Shown: positions 39,578 to 53,357 of the stretch, in pieces
How the letters are laid out: every line of letters starts with the position of its first letter
How positions within the stretch are numbered: the first letter of the stretch is position 1
From: Coffea arabica
Taxonomy: Eukaryota; Streptophyta; Magnoliopsida; Gentianales; Rubiaceae
DNA: 64,000 nucleotides
Direction: 5' to 3'
NCBI RefSeq assembly: GCF_036785885.1
Contig: NC_092312.1
Location: 18,742,001 to 18,806,000, forward strand
Translations under genes and position numbers: made by a program
Notes under the pieces: model-generated
Seen by the model: only the letters and a program-made list of their open reading frames with translations
What the model was told of the DNA's origin: nothing
Database searches by the model: none

Positions 39578-42500
39578 CATCTAATTTCTTAGTTTAATTA
39601 TATGTATTTTTATACTATATAAGAATGAGTTGTGGTAAAAAAGGAGATTTGAATTTCAATCGTATGGATAGGGGCATTTTTGAAATATGGAATGATGTGG
39701 AGTTTATTTTTAACTTTGGGTACCAGTGATGGTGGCATGTTTTTTAGTATGTTTATGAAAATCTTCTCATATTTGTACATTTAAAACATTTATTTATGAA
39801 GACATTTGGGTAGTTTTGGAATGTGAAATTATTTTATAATCATTTTTGCATCAGGTACAAGGCATACAAGCTTATGTATTGGTGTAATTACTTAAATAGT
39901 TTTAACGTAATCTTACTGCTTGAGGATATTCAATTGCCTAAAACATATTCAATTGTCTTTGCCATTTACATCTCAATTAAATTGAAGAAAACGTGGGTAT
40001 ATTAATGAATTAATGCCTCAATATCAGTTATGGTTGTTCGAATGTCTTCTCTTCCACATTCTTCAATTTTTTTGTCATTTCGACTTCCGAGATTGAGCTA
40101 TTTTTGCTACCTTTATACTCTGCATTTCAAAATGGTTTTCAAACAAAATTATTCTTTGTGGTTTAGCTTGAGGTGACTTTTATTCCTTAATTTTATTATT
40201 TATGTAGGTGGTTTTGGTAGTGTGTAGCGTCAGATGATTGCTTCTATCGCAAAATTTGAAATTTTGGTTGCGTAATTTAATTGAAATATTATGAATTTTT
40301 CACAAATTTGGTTGGTCTATATAATTTGAATGGTGTGGTAATGATGTAATAAATTTGAAGCAACCGCAAGAAAAAGTTTTTCAGAGGGGTATCTAGAATA
40401 AGATAAGCCAAAAAAGCATCTTATTGGTTCAATTATGATATGTTTTTTGCTGCATGTAGTAAATGATTCATATATGGAATTCATTTTGATAGTAATTTGA
40501 TAGTGAATTATTGTGAATTGGTAGGTTACATGGTATACTACTAATTTGAGTTTGAATTATTTAGCCACTGATGAACTAATAGAATAAACATCTTCTAAAA
40601 CATTTATATTGGCAGGGTTTTACATATACCTTCTAATTAAGCAAAGGTAATAGAAATAGTTCGATATCCTTAAGCAGTGATGAATTTGTAGAAATTCCTT
40701 CGAACAAACAACTTCAATGAGTGCTTTCTTATACAAATAAACAAAACTAAAATTGCTACAAAAACTAAAAAGATGAACCAAAAAAATGCGAAACAGAACC
40801 TCAGACTATACAAGAATGAATGTGGCTTTGAATTTTAATCTCAAGAGCAAACATATAACTAATGAAATTACTTGTAATCCATGAAATATAAATGAATAAT
40901 AATATGAAGAAAAGGAAACTTAAATGATTTTTTCATAAATGCTATAATCCTTATTGATCAACAGATTAACATTTTAACCCCAAGAACAGACATATAGCTA
41001 ATGAAATTACCTATAGTATGTGACATGCAAATTGAATAATAATGTAAATAAAGGGAGACTTAAGAAGCCATTACAGACAATCTATTATTGAAACATATGC
41101 TATGAAATAGTATCGTTTAGTATTATGTCACACTATTATTTTCATTTACTTACTCTCCTACCAACTTAAATACTTTCAAAATTCCACAAAATAACAACAC
41201 AACCATCAACAAACAACTACCTTAAAATCTTTTTTAATCACAAGTACCTTAAAATCTTTTTTAATCACAAGCACCAAACACTCGCACACTCCTTCCCTAG
41301 TGTTACGAAACCAGAACCAGTTTTTTGTTACCAAAAGATCAACCGATCTTTCATATTCCAAATGATCTGATCAGCCCTCCTCCTACGGCACAGGGAATAT
41401 CCGGTCTTGATTTACTTCCAGCAGAAACTCGAAAACGTGATCATAAATGAAATCATCTTTTTGTTTTTTTGCTGCTTGAATGATCCCCTCTTATTATTTG
41501 GATGCCCCAACCTCCTACTCCAATTAATACTGCTGCTGCTAAAAAAGCTGCGAGAGATTAAGGAATTTTGACACAGCTTTTGCTAAAATACCAAGGACTG
41601 AAGAAATGGACCTATGAAATACGAAGGTGCTCTTGCATTTACCACTGCCGTTGCTTTTTATCTTTCATTGTACCTTGATTACGCTTCAACCCTTATTTTA
41701 TTCTACCCCTTCAAGATTAGGCATTTAAACATTCCAAATTCTATTCTCATTTAATTTTTTTCAAGCCTTTTTGTTTAAATCCAGCGAGGCACTGATCATG
41801 CTCAATTATAGTCTCATCTAGTTGTCAAGCCCTTTAACTTTCATCTATACTTTAATAAGGATTAGAAAGTGTAAACACTATCACTATTAGATGTATCATA
41901 ATTAATCTAAATTTGAATCTACAATTCAAATTTTGCATTGTGTATCATTCATCCATCCAATAGCGAAAGCGTAAACACTATCAGAAGGTTAATTCAGACA
42001 ATTTCAATACGGAAGAAAGAATCTCAATCGCGGAATTTTCCACAAAACCAAACGCAAGTCAATATTTTTAGGTATGTTTGTTTTGTATGACATATGTAAT
42101 AGCATGCGGAGTTACTTCTCTTTTGCTCTTCCGAAAAAACGAGAGTAAATTTCATTCAAAATTCCCTAAGATATCTTTGAGACGTGGTTAAGTGAAAGGT
42201 TCTTCCGCAGTTCCATTGCATCCCCGGGGATAAGTAAAAACAAATCAGAGGCAGTATAATAAGTAGATGGTATCATGAGATAGAGCCGTCTGAGCTAGTA
42301 ATCAACATACTCAGACAACAATCCTTCGTGACAAATTGGAGCTGTCGAAGTCTAATAACAGGTGCCGGCGCAATATATATGACTTTTGTCTGTTTCATTT
42401 CTTCTTCGAACCATCACTCATTTTGTTTAAGCATTGCGCCGTACGTTCCTTGCAAATTGTTTAATGTGACACTGGAAAAAAGGAATAAACTTTAATTTCT

Positions 42501-43907
42501 TATAGAAATTTATATTGAATCAAATCGTAGAAGATCTTTTATTTTATGAGGATGGACTTTAGGTCGTGAAATTCTTTATTCCAACTAAACTGAATGCGAT
42601 TGCAGAGAAGAAGAAGATGATAATGACGCCTTGTTCGACTTACTTGATGGCCTCCATTGATTTGCACATCTTATCTTTCTCAGTACCAAAATGATTTGAG
42701 CAAGCAAGAAAGGGGAAGGAATCTCACGAACTCTCACGATCATTTTTGTCATTTCTTACAGGGAAATGGGGTGGAATTTTTAAATTGAAAGGAAGATCCG
42801 CAATCTTTGGTGGGACAGGGTTTGCTTTGCTTAAACCTCGATTAATTAGTTACTTTGAGTTAATTAATCTCAAGTAAAAGACCACGTGATCATATTTGTT
42901 TTTCTTAAGATGAAAGTTAGCACAGAACCAGGCTTAATCACGTGTTATGCCTGGCGGCAACAGGAAGTAGTCAAAAGTCGCCCACGTTTATGGACTCGTT
43001 TTAATTTCCATTGGGGCAAAATTCAGAGGGACCGCACTCTTGCGGCCGTCTCTTCTCCATCTTTGAAAGCTAAAGATGACAACTTTTTTAAGTCTTGCTC
43101 GCCAGATGTCCTCTTTTATCTGGATCTTGTTGCCCAATTTCCAGGCAGCTGAGCTAAACTGGTTACTTTAAACATTCAATGGCAATCTGTGGCTGACTTG
43201 TTGCAACCCTAATTAATTTATCACCCTTTCTATATGATGGATATTTCAAAAAGAAGATCAGAAAATTTGCAAAAGTTGAAAACCTGTCAATTTTGTCTCA
43301 TTCCCAATGTCATGGAAAACAAAGGTCAAATATTTCAGCTAACGGCTCAATGAGGGAAAACTCGAAAGTAAAAACTTTGATCATTTATTGTAGTGCATAA
43401 TTAGAGTGGATGCATACATACAAGTCCAAACGAGAATAGATGGGAAAGAGACCTCAAGAACCATTTCCAATGGAGGCCTCTAAAACACTTGACCAAATAC
43501 CTTAAATTGATACGGAAGCCTGACTATCCATCCACCCCAAAAAAGTACTAAAACCCTTTACCCCTTACAAGCACTCGGTTTGGTTGAATTTTCAAACCAC
43601 CCCAAGTTGAAAAAAAAAAAAAAGGAAAGGCCAAATTGAGCCATGTGGTCATCTTTACAACAGGAGGATGAGTAGCATGGTCCACACAAGTGAGCCATGA
43701 AAAAATATGGTACGTGGAAAAAACCCTCCTTCAAAAATGAACCTCACAGCAAACAAGCTAGCTTCCAGGTTGATATATGGTCAAATTTGAAAGGGTGAAG
43801 AACTTCCAGGCTTCTGCAAAAACAAAGACGTAAAACTAGACTTCGTAACTAAGCAGATTATTAATTCCAAGTTATATTGGTACTTGTGTCCAACAGGACC
43901 CCGTCTT
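39578..43907. other. Gene-poor intergenic region
   Basis: About 4.3 kb of AT-rich DNA. It contains a diverged direct repeat of about 115 bp (about 40835-40930 and 40965-41070, sharing CATATA-x-CTAATGAAATTAC) and an exact short tandem repeat at 41219-41274. Frames at 39823-40005 and 42886-43152 are not recognisable as proteins. The last few hundred bases should include the bHLH gene's 3' UTR. Confidence 0.5.
41219..41274. repeat. 28-bp tandem duplication
   Basis: CCTTAAAATCTTTTTTAATC followed by ACAAG occurs twice in direct succession, differing only at the junction bases. No coding or structural role is visible. Confidence 0.8.
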
Positions 43908-45283
43908 TCACATGAACTTTTTGAGGGCTGAGCGTAAATGTTTCACGAGATCCTTAATTGGCATGGCGAATTCTTCCTCCATCTGCAACAAATGAAGATA
44001 TCTATTCAATGGATTTGACTAATTGAACTGACCAATCTTCCAATCATCGCGCAAAAGAATTCCTGTATGCTTCTAACTCATGCGCATATTTACGAGTCGG
44101 TGACATAGCAATGGCGTACCTTAGCTGTAACGGTAATGTCAAGAGTTGAGCCTCCAAATGTCATGGCACTGTTGTTGATGACCGATAGAGGCAGTTTCTC
44201 AATTTCAGCTATGGTTTTCTCCTGAATTCCTTTTCTTTTCTCACAGTGAACCCTAATTAGGACTTCTTTGTTGCAAAATTTTGCTTCTACTTCCGGTAGG
44301 GGCTCATCACAAAAGTTTTCATCTGAGGAAGAATCCTCATGACCATCATCACAAAGTGTGTACTTACTAACATACACCACTCTTTCCATTGAATTCTCTC
44401 TTGCTTCCTCCTCAAGGGTTTTTACTTTCTCTTGGAGCTGTTTCAAGTACTTTATAGCATCTCCCAGAACAGAAGCCTTGTCCATCTGATGATAGCATAC
44501 GCATAAAACAATTGTATCACTAGGTAATGCAGTCAAGAAAATCAGGTACATGATAAAGTTCACAATCTTAGTTAAGGAAGGGTTGTTGGCATGAATGATA
44601 TATGAAACCAAATAATAGTACCTTTTTAAGTCCAGGCACTAGAGCAGATAAAGCTATGAATCTTTGGCTGAGCTTTTCACGGCGCTTCCTCTCAGCCATG
44701 ATGTGATCTTGAGCTTGAGTTAGCCTAGCATTTGTGCTAACCCTTTTAGCTCCTTGAGAAGCCTTGAACACGTAATTTTGGTTTTGATCGTATGAACCAT
44801 GGGAAACTATCATGTCAGGGGAAAAGCTCATAGTAACAGAAGACATGGTTTCCTCCTTAGGTTTCACCGTGGCAACTTGATCACTGTAAATTGAAGAATT
44901 GACCACATGAAAGTTGGCATTTGATAAATGATCACTGTTGGAGGAGCTCCAGCTGCTAGTCTTTTGCTGCTTCATCGGCCTATTAGCATCATTTGGAGAC
45001 ATTTCCATGGAGTGTTTCTGGCTGAAGATGGGTTGAGAAGAATGCATGTGTAGATTATCATGGTATGGGGCAGCCATGGACGATATTGTGCTAAGCTCGT
45101 CCAGAGAACTCATGGACCAGTGATTGCTAAAACCATGGTCCATTCCCTATAAAACAAAACAACATCAAAATCTTGAAATCCTCCTGAAATTAATAGGATA
45201 CAGAAAAGATAATTAATCCTATTGATCATTATGCAAAATTGTCTTACCAATTCTGCTAAACTTCTGAAGTTATAGATTTCCAT
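43908..45283 (-). CDS. bHLH transcription factor (bHLH18/19/25/NAI1 group)
   Basis: Nuclear basic helix-loop-helix factor with four exons: 45283-45248, 45146-44622, 44485-44120, 43982-43908; 333 residues. A 36-bp first coding exon encodes MEIYNFRSLAEL. I chose this start because it splices in phase to GMDHGFSNHW and resembles the MEISxxxxLxELGM start of the family; the later Met (45143) is the alternative. The domain AERKRREKLSQRFIALSALV (about 162-181) continues across an intron into MDKASVLGDAIKYLKQLQEK, with the His-Glu-Arg pattern of G/E-box binding, followed by a leucine-rich coiled coil. The C-terminal part (about 235-325) looks like the ACT-like domain common in this group. Relatives act in ER-body formation (NAI1), jasmonate responses and iron regulation; the sequence does not tell which. 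Confidence 0.9.
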
Positions 45284-48200
45284 AACCTAGCTGGAGATTC
45301 CCTGAAAGATATCAAAGAATAGTCAAAGATTAACAAATCATCCAACTAACCAATGAAAGATGATTTATTGAGAGGTATGGTAAGAGGGATCGGAGGGGAG
45401 TTCTTTCATACCCTTGAATAGAACAGACAGCGGAGTGTCTTTTCCAAATCCCAAGCTCCAGTTTAGGATAGTTTGCTTCCGATTTTATAGGTCTAGGAAG
45501 GAACACAATTGGCATGTTCTGTTTCCTCACGGGTTAACTAATCACTAATCAGTGCTGTGATGTGAACTGGCCATGGACCTTTGAACAATTGACAAGTAAA
45601 CAACGATGCAATAATGTAAAATAGTAGTACTTAACAACACATTTACAAAGAATAAACCTCGGTAGGTAGTAGCTTTTTAAGTTGGTAAAAATAGTAGGAC
45701 TATTACTAGATTTAATTATTATTGTTGTTTTGGTTATGGGATATTTGGTCTTCTTTTCTTCCCCAGCTATCCGTTGAAATTGTTGAGGTTGGCAGTGGAA
45801 AAGCTCTGCCAAGGCCGGGGCCTAGCTGTCCTTTTGGCGCCTGCAGCAACTGCCTACCCATAAATAATGTCTTCCCCCAGTGTGTCACAATCGCATAATC
45901 ATCCTCCACATTTCGCGGAAAGACGATAACCATCTCTTGCCATATCACTGCTCTAGCTCTTCGTTCCATCCAACGAAGAATGGAGTACCGACGAGCAGCC
46001 AACAATATATATTCTAGTAAATGCTGCAATTAATAATTGGTCGGTTTAGTCCTTACTTTTCAATTTCATATCAGAAATTGTTTTCTGCTCGATCGGCTGT
46101 TTAAGTAGGATGGATAGATTTGTCTCGGCATCATCATGCTACGTACAAAATTAATCTTTGATCATTGGAACCATCAATTACTATAAACTACTAAGTCGAG
46201 CATTTCAAACCACCAAGCAACTAGTAACAAACGTAAAACTGGAGAAGATGAGATCATTGATGATTTGCAAGCTGCATGCAAAAGCAGCTATTTCTCTTTT
46301 CGGTAACAAGCAAAATTAAGAAGCACCGCACGTCGAAATTATCACGATCGCTTCTAGGAATAGCAGGGGAAGAAAAAAAGAGGGGAAAATAAACTGGGGC
46401 CAAGCCAAAACTGGTAAATTACTGAAGTCTCATTCCCAAAACAATTTAGTATTACAAAGGAAAAATTGGACCCATCAGCTGAATGTACTGCGCATAGTTT
46501 GGTCGGCAGATGATATCTCCATATCAATTAATTCAACGTGCACGTCCCCATCCTCCATACGATTTTGTAGGATTTGTACTAATAAGTGTGCTGGGAATAA
46601 ATATATGAAGCATGCATGATATTTAATATGTGGAGGGGCAGCGACTATAAGAGTATTGAGACTTAAATTATGAGAGCTTGCAAAATTTTCTACTCATTTA
46701 GAAGCCGCAATGATTAAATAATTAGGGTGTTTTAGGACAATACGTGTGTGTGTGTGTGTGCATGTATCTATGGTTACGGGCTTGTGGTTGTGGGACTTTA
46801 ACAGGGTATTCTTTATTATTAAGTGAAGTATGACGTTTGATATTATCATTACCAGAAAAAAGATTGAAGAACAAATGACTATTGCTTTCGTCATTGGTTT
46901 GCACAGCAGATATTTTAGATGAAGAAGATCGAGTGTGCCATAATTAAATTAATTTTACCAGCTACCTAAGTTTTTTTTTTTTTTTTTTTGGTTTTATCAC
47001 TGGCTGGCTACCAATAGCATCATCAAATATCAGCTAACCCTAATGATTATTCTTCTTTCCCAAATATTTGACCATGCCTAGAGCAAGAAGTTGATAACCA
47101 GTTCGTACGGGGGCTCTAGGGCTGATGCTGGAATGAGTAGTTTGACTTGAGCTCGCAAGCTATTCAGTTAGTAGCTCGGCTCGAGTTTGTTTTGACCGAG
47201 TTCGAGCTGCTTAATAGAAGCAGCAAGTCGAGTTCGAGGTTCAATATTTTGCACTCGAAGACTCGACGAGTCTAATCAAATTTTTATAATATATTTTAAT
47301 TTTTTTATATTTATTATTGTGAAATGTCAATAATATTATTTATTTAAAATTATATGTAAAATATTAATTTTTATTACGTGAGCTCGAATAGGCTCAATTG
47401 AATTTAATTTAAATTGATTAGATTTAATTAAACTCGAACTCGAGTAACGTAAATTGATGTCGAGTTTAAACTTAAAATTTTAAAAACTCGACAAACTTGA
47501 ACTCGATTTCAAACTTAGTTATTTTACCTCGAGTCGAGATCAAATAATGCACTACTCGAGTTCGACTGGACTCGAACGCACCCCTAACCACACCTAGAAA
47601 GAAAAGGCCACCTTACAGGGTTGCACCATACTCGAAACTTCTGTTGCTGTTCTTGCTGTTGCTGCTGTTTTTTCTTTTTTCCTTTTTCTCATTTGGAGAG
47701 CGTCACGAACATTCTGGGCTGTTTCTGAAATTGAAGGAGACAATTCGGCTTCTAGACCAATAAACTTCGAAGCAATCGAGAGAAACTCAATGGAGAGAAA
47801 CTAACTGCATACGTGTTGATCGAGCTCATCAAAGTCCATTACACATGAGTTAACTGTTCACATCACCCGACCGAAGTTAAAAGAAAAGGTCCCACGAAAG
47901 AAAACGCATATCCTACGCGGACAGCTTATGTTAAGCTGTTTGTTTGGCTGCATGTTACTTACCATGTTAATCGTGAAAGGACACAACAATTTTCTTTGGC
48001 TGCTTTAGCAAAATTTCCAAACATATGAAAGTTTTACCTGTTGTCGGTGCTGAGAGTGCTTACAAAAAAAGTTAGGTGAGGAAAATCCATAGCAGAAACA
48101 GTTAGTATTCCAGCTCTGTGAACTCTTTCGTTCATTCTCAATATATTATTGTAAACTACTCCTATGAATGAATCAATAATAGCTGGGAACCATCATTTAG

Positions 48201-48553
48201 CCCTGCTTTTTTGCTTACCTATGTGGTTCATGATGAGTTGTGCAACTGTTTTCCACCTCCTCTAACTTGTTTTCCCGATTTTCTTTCACAAATCTCGAGC
48301 AAATTGTCTTACTAGAGGATTTGGTTTCGCATGATCGCGTGCAATTTCCTAAACAAAGTTGGAATCCATCATGTCTTGTCTGTTAAATTCATTAGTTGCT
48401 GAAAATTTTGGTGCACTTCGTAACACAACAAGAAGCAAGAAGAAAGCGTTGTAATGGCGTTCTTTAACCTTTTGTGCCGCGCCAACAGCGGTTGGCATCA
48501 AAGCTCAAAATGGTTTTTTGAAGAGACGGTCTTCCTCGAGCAATAATAATTAA
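45284..48553. other. bHLH promoter and intergenic DNA
   Basis: About 3.3 kb with no supported gene. It contains a (GT)n run at 46743-46760, a poly-T run at 46972-46990, a CTCGAG-rich hAT-like relic (about 47117-47586) and a CTG/TTG-rich patch at 47640-47670. The 5' UTR of the bHLH gene probably lies within the first few hundred bases. Confidence 0.5.
47117..47586. mobile_element. Degenerate hAT-like MITE, CTCGAG-rich
   Basis: The right end reads GAACGCACCCCTA, the inverse of a TAGGGGTGCGTTC hAT end, and the left begins TAGGGCTGATGC, a weak partner. Both subterminal regions are full of CTCGAG/CGAACTCGAG motifs in opposite orientation, and the middle is AT-rich. No 8-bp target duplication was found, so the left boundary is uncertain. 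Confidence 0.4.
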
Positions 48554-51287
48554 CTAGTGTGAATACCCGTGCTACGCACGGTGCTGATATTATTGAAAAA
48601 AATAAAATGGTGAACAACTAAAGGTGAAAAATTGAACCAACAAAATTTAAATGTAATATCTGTTTAACAATAGTTTGAAATATAATAGAATGTGTATATC
48701 ATTCAAGAACTGTCTTTTTTCGAAAGATGGATCCTGAAAAAAAAATTAAAATTTATATTAAAAAAGTGAATGATATATTTCTACAAATGAATGCAATTGA
48801 ATGTTATTAAAATGAAATACTTACAAATACTAAGCATTCGATTTGATAATCTTTCTTGAAGGTGCGAACACTCTTCACACCAATCCACTTTTAGTACGAA
48901 AGCCAAAATTGATAATTTAATTAACTATTTTGAATTTTGTGGAGTGTGTACTACAAATGAAAATGCACGATCTTTGACGATATAAAAAAACTGTATATTT
49001 ACCGTGATCACACAAAAGTATTGGTGATGCGGATGGCTGTCGAACTTGAAGAGAGACAATATTTTCATTTCTTTGATCTAGAAAAAATATATATATTAAA
49101 TCAAAAATAAATAGTTTTTGTATTTATTTTATGTGTAGTAAGTGATACATTGTATGAGAATTGTTAACAAAAAAATATAATAGTTAATATAGAAGTAGCA
49201 TCAATAGAATTTAATACAATTGTGTTGTAATCAAGTGAAAATTACGCACCAATAGAATTGTTATTAGCACTCATAGTTAATGAAGTAATCCCTTTATAAA
49301 TATATTTTGGTATATGTAGACCCCCCAAATCCCGCAAAACCAATCACCACTTATTGAAAATAAACCAATAAATGCACTAAAATGCCTCCCATCTATACCT
49401 CAAATTGCACTTTAACCCATGAATTTTATGCGAAATTATCCCTCTAATTGCTTTTGTCCTTTTCGATTTTTTCACATGTCGCTAACTGCTTCATTCCCTC
49501 TGCTATCACTTGTATATTTAAAATCAATTTTTAATATTAAATAAAAATGAATGTATTAGTTTATAATATGTTCATAATGTGGATAAATTATTAAATTTGG
49601 AAAAGAGCGTATGTTCTTATAGGCTTATTTTTTATTTTTTTTTGGAAAATGAATTTGTTCTTGTAGATTTTTTTTTTTTGATACAGAATTGTTTTTCAAA
49701 GATTTTGGTTCGTAGTCCCTACTATGTTTAAACCATCTTTTAATATCCAATTCAATATTGTCTTTTAATTTGGCAGCCTCTATAATTTTTAATTTATTCT
49801 TTTGGTTTAAGTTCAGTTTGAATTCAGAATTTTTCAAATACCAAGAGAAACCAGATTTTTTTTTAAAATCACTGTCTTGAGTCAGGTAGAGCGCCGAAAT
49901 ATGAGTCAGGATTATTTCTTTTATGCAGTTAGTTTCCTGATATCTGGTATGATATATAATTATGTCCCTTGGATTTTTTTTTCATATAGATATTGTTAGG
50001 TCTTTGGCATCACTACTGAACATTATCCAAACTTAGAATGACGCGTTTTTTCTAATCCAGTGGATGCAAAAATACAAAAATAAAAAAAAATGAAGGTAAT
50101 ATTGTGATTCAAACTCTAAAAAGTAGGATACCATCCTTCAAGAAGTTTCATGCCTTCTTTAGCATCTTAAAAAGATGCAACATAGAACAGTTATTTGAAT
50201 GCTAATAAACTCTCTTTCTACCAATTTTGAAAGGCCAACCATTAAAAGTAAAGTGAAAATTATTGCAGTCAATGCAGAGAGAAAATGATAAAGAAAAGAA
50301 ATGCTAGAATGCAATTTTGCCAAAAGAATTTCTGACAAAATTAAAAATTAATCCAATTTTAATAATGGGCGTATAGTGCCTTAGTTATTAGTAGTATCTG
50401 AATTGTTTTTCTCTAATTATAAATCATTTTTAATTATTTTTTATTATCAAAAAAATATTTTTTTTATTTCATGCACGATCATTTTTGGAATAAAATTATG
50501 AAAATAACTATCGTAACACCTTTTTTATGTGATAAATGTGCAATAAAAAATAATTAAAAAAATTTCAGTAATACAAACAAATAAATTTTTATAATATACA
50601 ATTTATGTTAGAAATAGTAAAACCCTCAATCATGAATCTATACCATTCGCAATTATATAAGCAAGCAATACCTTATGTTAGAAATGCGATTGTGATTTTG
50701 TGTTTATACTTTATCCCACTATTGACTATCTTTGCTTTACAGTGTAACAATAAGCAAACAATCGTTCATAGGATTTTGTAAAAAATTTTCAGAAATAATG
50801 GATGATCAGGAAATCAATGCAATATCATTCATGACAAAAAGCAAAGCAAAAGCAAAACATACTTAAAAGGTAGAGGGGACTGACCTGAAAAATTAAGTTG
50901 GCAAGAATATATTTCCAATTCTCCACAAGAAGGTTGAGTTCTGCTAAAGTCTCTGCACATAATATCTTCCACTACTGCTCATAAAAGAAACAAAATCAAT
51001 ACATTTACAAAATGAATAGAGAACCAAAAACAAATAAGAAAATGAGAGAGAGTGGGGGTGAGATAGTAGGATAGTGGGAATAGAGAATTTGTAGGAATGG
51101 TTATAGGATGAGTTAAGATAGTGGGATAGTGGGAATATTGATGGGTGATAAGGTGGGTTATAACCTACTACATTTTATGTATTAAAATAAATACAAAAAT
51201 CTAGAAAAAAGAATGAGAAGTTTAGAAGTCATTGAGAGGGTTTCTGCTAAAAATCCCTTCCTGAATACATATAGATATAGATATAGA
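48554..51287 (-). mobile_element. Non-autonomous Helitron, minus orientation
   Basis: On the minus strand the 5' end begins TCTATATCTATATCTATAT (from 51287), preceded by A, and goes on to GAAGGGATTTTTAGCA. The 3' end has hairpin CCGTGC-GTA-GCACGG (48581-48567), then a short spacer and CTAG (48557-48554) followed by T. Insertion between A and T without target duplication is the Helitron pattern. No Rep/helicase frame is present. It is the same family as the element at 54370-56794. Confidence 0.82.
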
Positions 51288-51752
51288 TGTGTCTTGTACG
51301 TTTCCAATTTCCACTCTCCCCTTATATGATGTTGAATTTTTTAAAAATAATAATAATAATAAAGGGTTGTTATTGCAATTTTCTTTTTCTGTTTTGGGTC
51401 TGGAGTCCAATATTGTACCCAGAAAAAAAAATATTTTTTTGAAAAGGCCTCTCCCGCAAAGGTGAAAGGTTAGAGCAATGAGCCAAGGCCCGTGATGTCT
51501 GGACGGAATCGCGTTTCAAGGTTCTTATCCACCCAAAACTCTTAAAAATTGGCAGAAGGCAGCCCATAACATGCGGTTTGTTTCTCGAAGACCAGCTGCC
51601 CGCACACCATTCCACTCTCTCCGAAATAAAAGAATGCCCCATAATAATTCGTGAATCCTTCCCACTCCGTTGTCAGTGTCCTTTAGGGGTAGAGGGATAA
51701 AAAATGGGTGATTTGGACAGGTTGAAATGAATAATAGATATAAGTGAGTTAA
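51288..51752. other. Spacer between Helitron and foldback element
   Basis: A 465-bp spacer with an A-rich tract (51421-51440). A 90-codon minus-strand frame (51370-51642) is not recognisable and is not called. Confidence 0.4.
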
Positions 51753-51761
51753 TTTATTTTA

Positions 51762-53348
51762 GGGATAATTTCAGAAACCTCCCCTGAGGTTTCTGACATT
51801 TACACTTACCTCCCCTGTGGTTTAAACAATTACACTGACCTCCCCTGAGATTACTAATCCTTTACAAATTCAGTCCAAATAATTAAAATATTATTTTAGA
51901 GAGTGAAATTAGAATTTTGTACCTGATTTGTACTTTGTGTTACATGTCCAATGAATGATAAAGTATTATAAATTAATTTACAATTAATAAACTTTAAGGA
52001 ACGTAGTTTATAGGCAAATACGTATTACATATTTAAAGTATCAACTTTTTACGGGTATTTTACTTTCAAATATTTACTTTATTACAAATATTTATTCTCA
52101 AATACAGATTTGTATTTATCCTCAAATATTTAATTTTTATTAAACACAAAACCTACCAGTTTTTCTTCCGTAGAAATATTAATATAATACTTTTTCAATT
52201 TTAGTTATAAATATTTATGTATTTAACATAAATTAAATGATTTAGGATAAAATATCCATAAAGAGCCAATACTTTACTCATGTAATGGAGAAAACCATAA
52301 AAATTAATATTTTATGAGGCCGTTTATTTTTTAAAAAGTATTTAATTTATATTAAATAGATGACCTACTGATTTTTTTTGCAAGAATATTACTGTAACAC
52401 TTTTTAATTTTTAATTACAAATGTTAATATATTTATCATAAATTAAATATTTGAAAATAAAATATCTGTAAAGAGCCGATACTTTAAATAGGATATGCGT
52501 ATTTGCCTATAAACTACACTATTTAAAGTAAGGAGTATAGTTTATTGATTTAAGTTAAGGAGTGTAGTTTATTGATTTAAGTAAGGAGTGTAGTTTATAG
52601 GCAAATATGCATAACTTATTTAAAGTACCAGCTCTTTACAGGTATTTTATTTTTAAATATTTAATTATAATAAATATATCAATATTTGTAATTAAAAATT
52701 AAAAGGTGTTACAATAATATTCTTGCAAAAAGAAAATCAATAGGTTATCTATTTAATATAAATTAAAATTTTTTAAAAAAAAAGAAATGGCCTATAAAAT
52801 GTTAATTTTTTATGGCTTTCATCCATTACACAAGTAAAGTATTAGCTCTTTATGAGTATTTTATTCTGAATCATTTAATTTATATTAAATACATAAATAT
52901 TTGTGACTAAAATTGAAAAAATGTTATATTAATATTTCTACGGAAGAAAAACTGGTAGGTTTTGTATTTAACAAAAATTAAATATTTGAGAGTAAATACA
53001 AATCTGTATTTGAGAATAAATATTTGTGATAAAGTAAATGTTTGAAAGTAAAATATATGTAAAGAGCTGGTACATTAAATAGGCAATACGTATTTTGCTT
53101 ATAAACTACGCTCGTTAAAGTTTATTAATTGTTAATTAATTTGTAATACTTTGCCATTCATTGGACATGTGACACAAAGGACAAATCAGGTACAAAATTC
53201 TAATTTCACTCTCTAAAATAATTTTAATCATTTGGACTGAATTTGTAAAGGATTAGTAACCTCAGGGGAGGTCAGTGTAATTGTTCAAACTACAGGGGAG
53301 GTAAGTGTAAATGTCAGAAATCCCAGGGGAGGTTTCTGAAATTATCCC
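51762..53348. mobile_element. Foldback Mutator-like element (GGGATAATTTCAG family)
   Basis: A 1587-bp element with a perfect 9-bp target duplication TTTATTTTA (51753-51761 and 53349-53357). The two halves are inverted copies over about 770 bp each, meeting near 52545-52580, so a transcript would fold into one long hairpin. The centre holds nearly three direct copies of a roughly 30-bp unit (AAGGAGTGTAGTTTATTGAT). The ends match the smaller element at 7915-8721. There is no coding frame. Confidence 0.9.
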
Positions 53349-53357
53349 TTTATTTTA

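Noticed and set aside
42886-43152. 88-codon plus-strand frame
   Set aside because: No recognisable domain, no splice partners and no promoter context.
51370-51642. 90-codon minus-strand frame
   Set aside because: No resemblance to a known family; it lies between two mobile elements in non-coding DNA.
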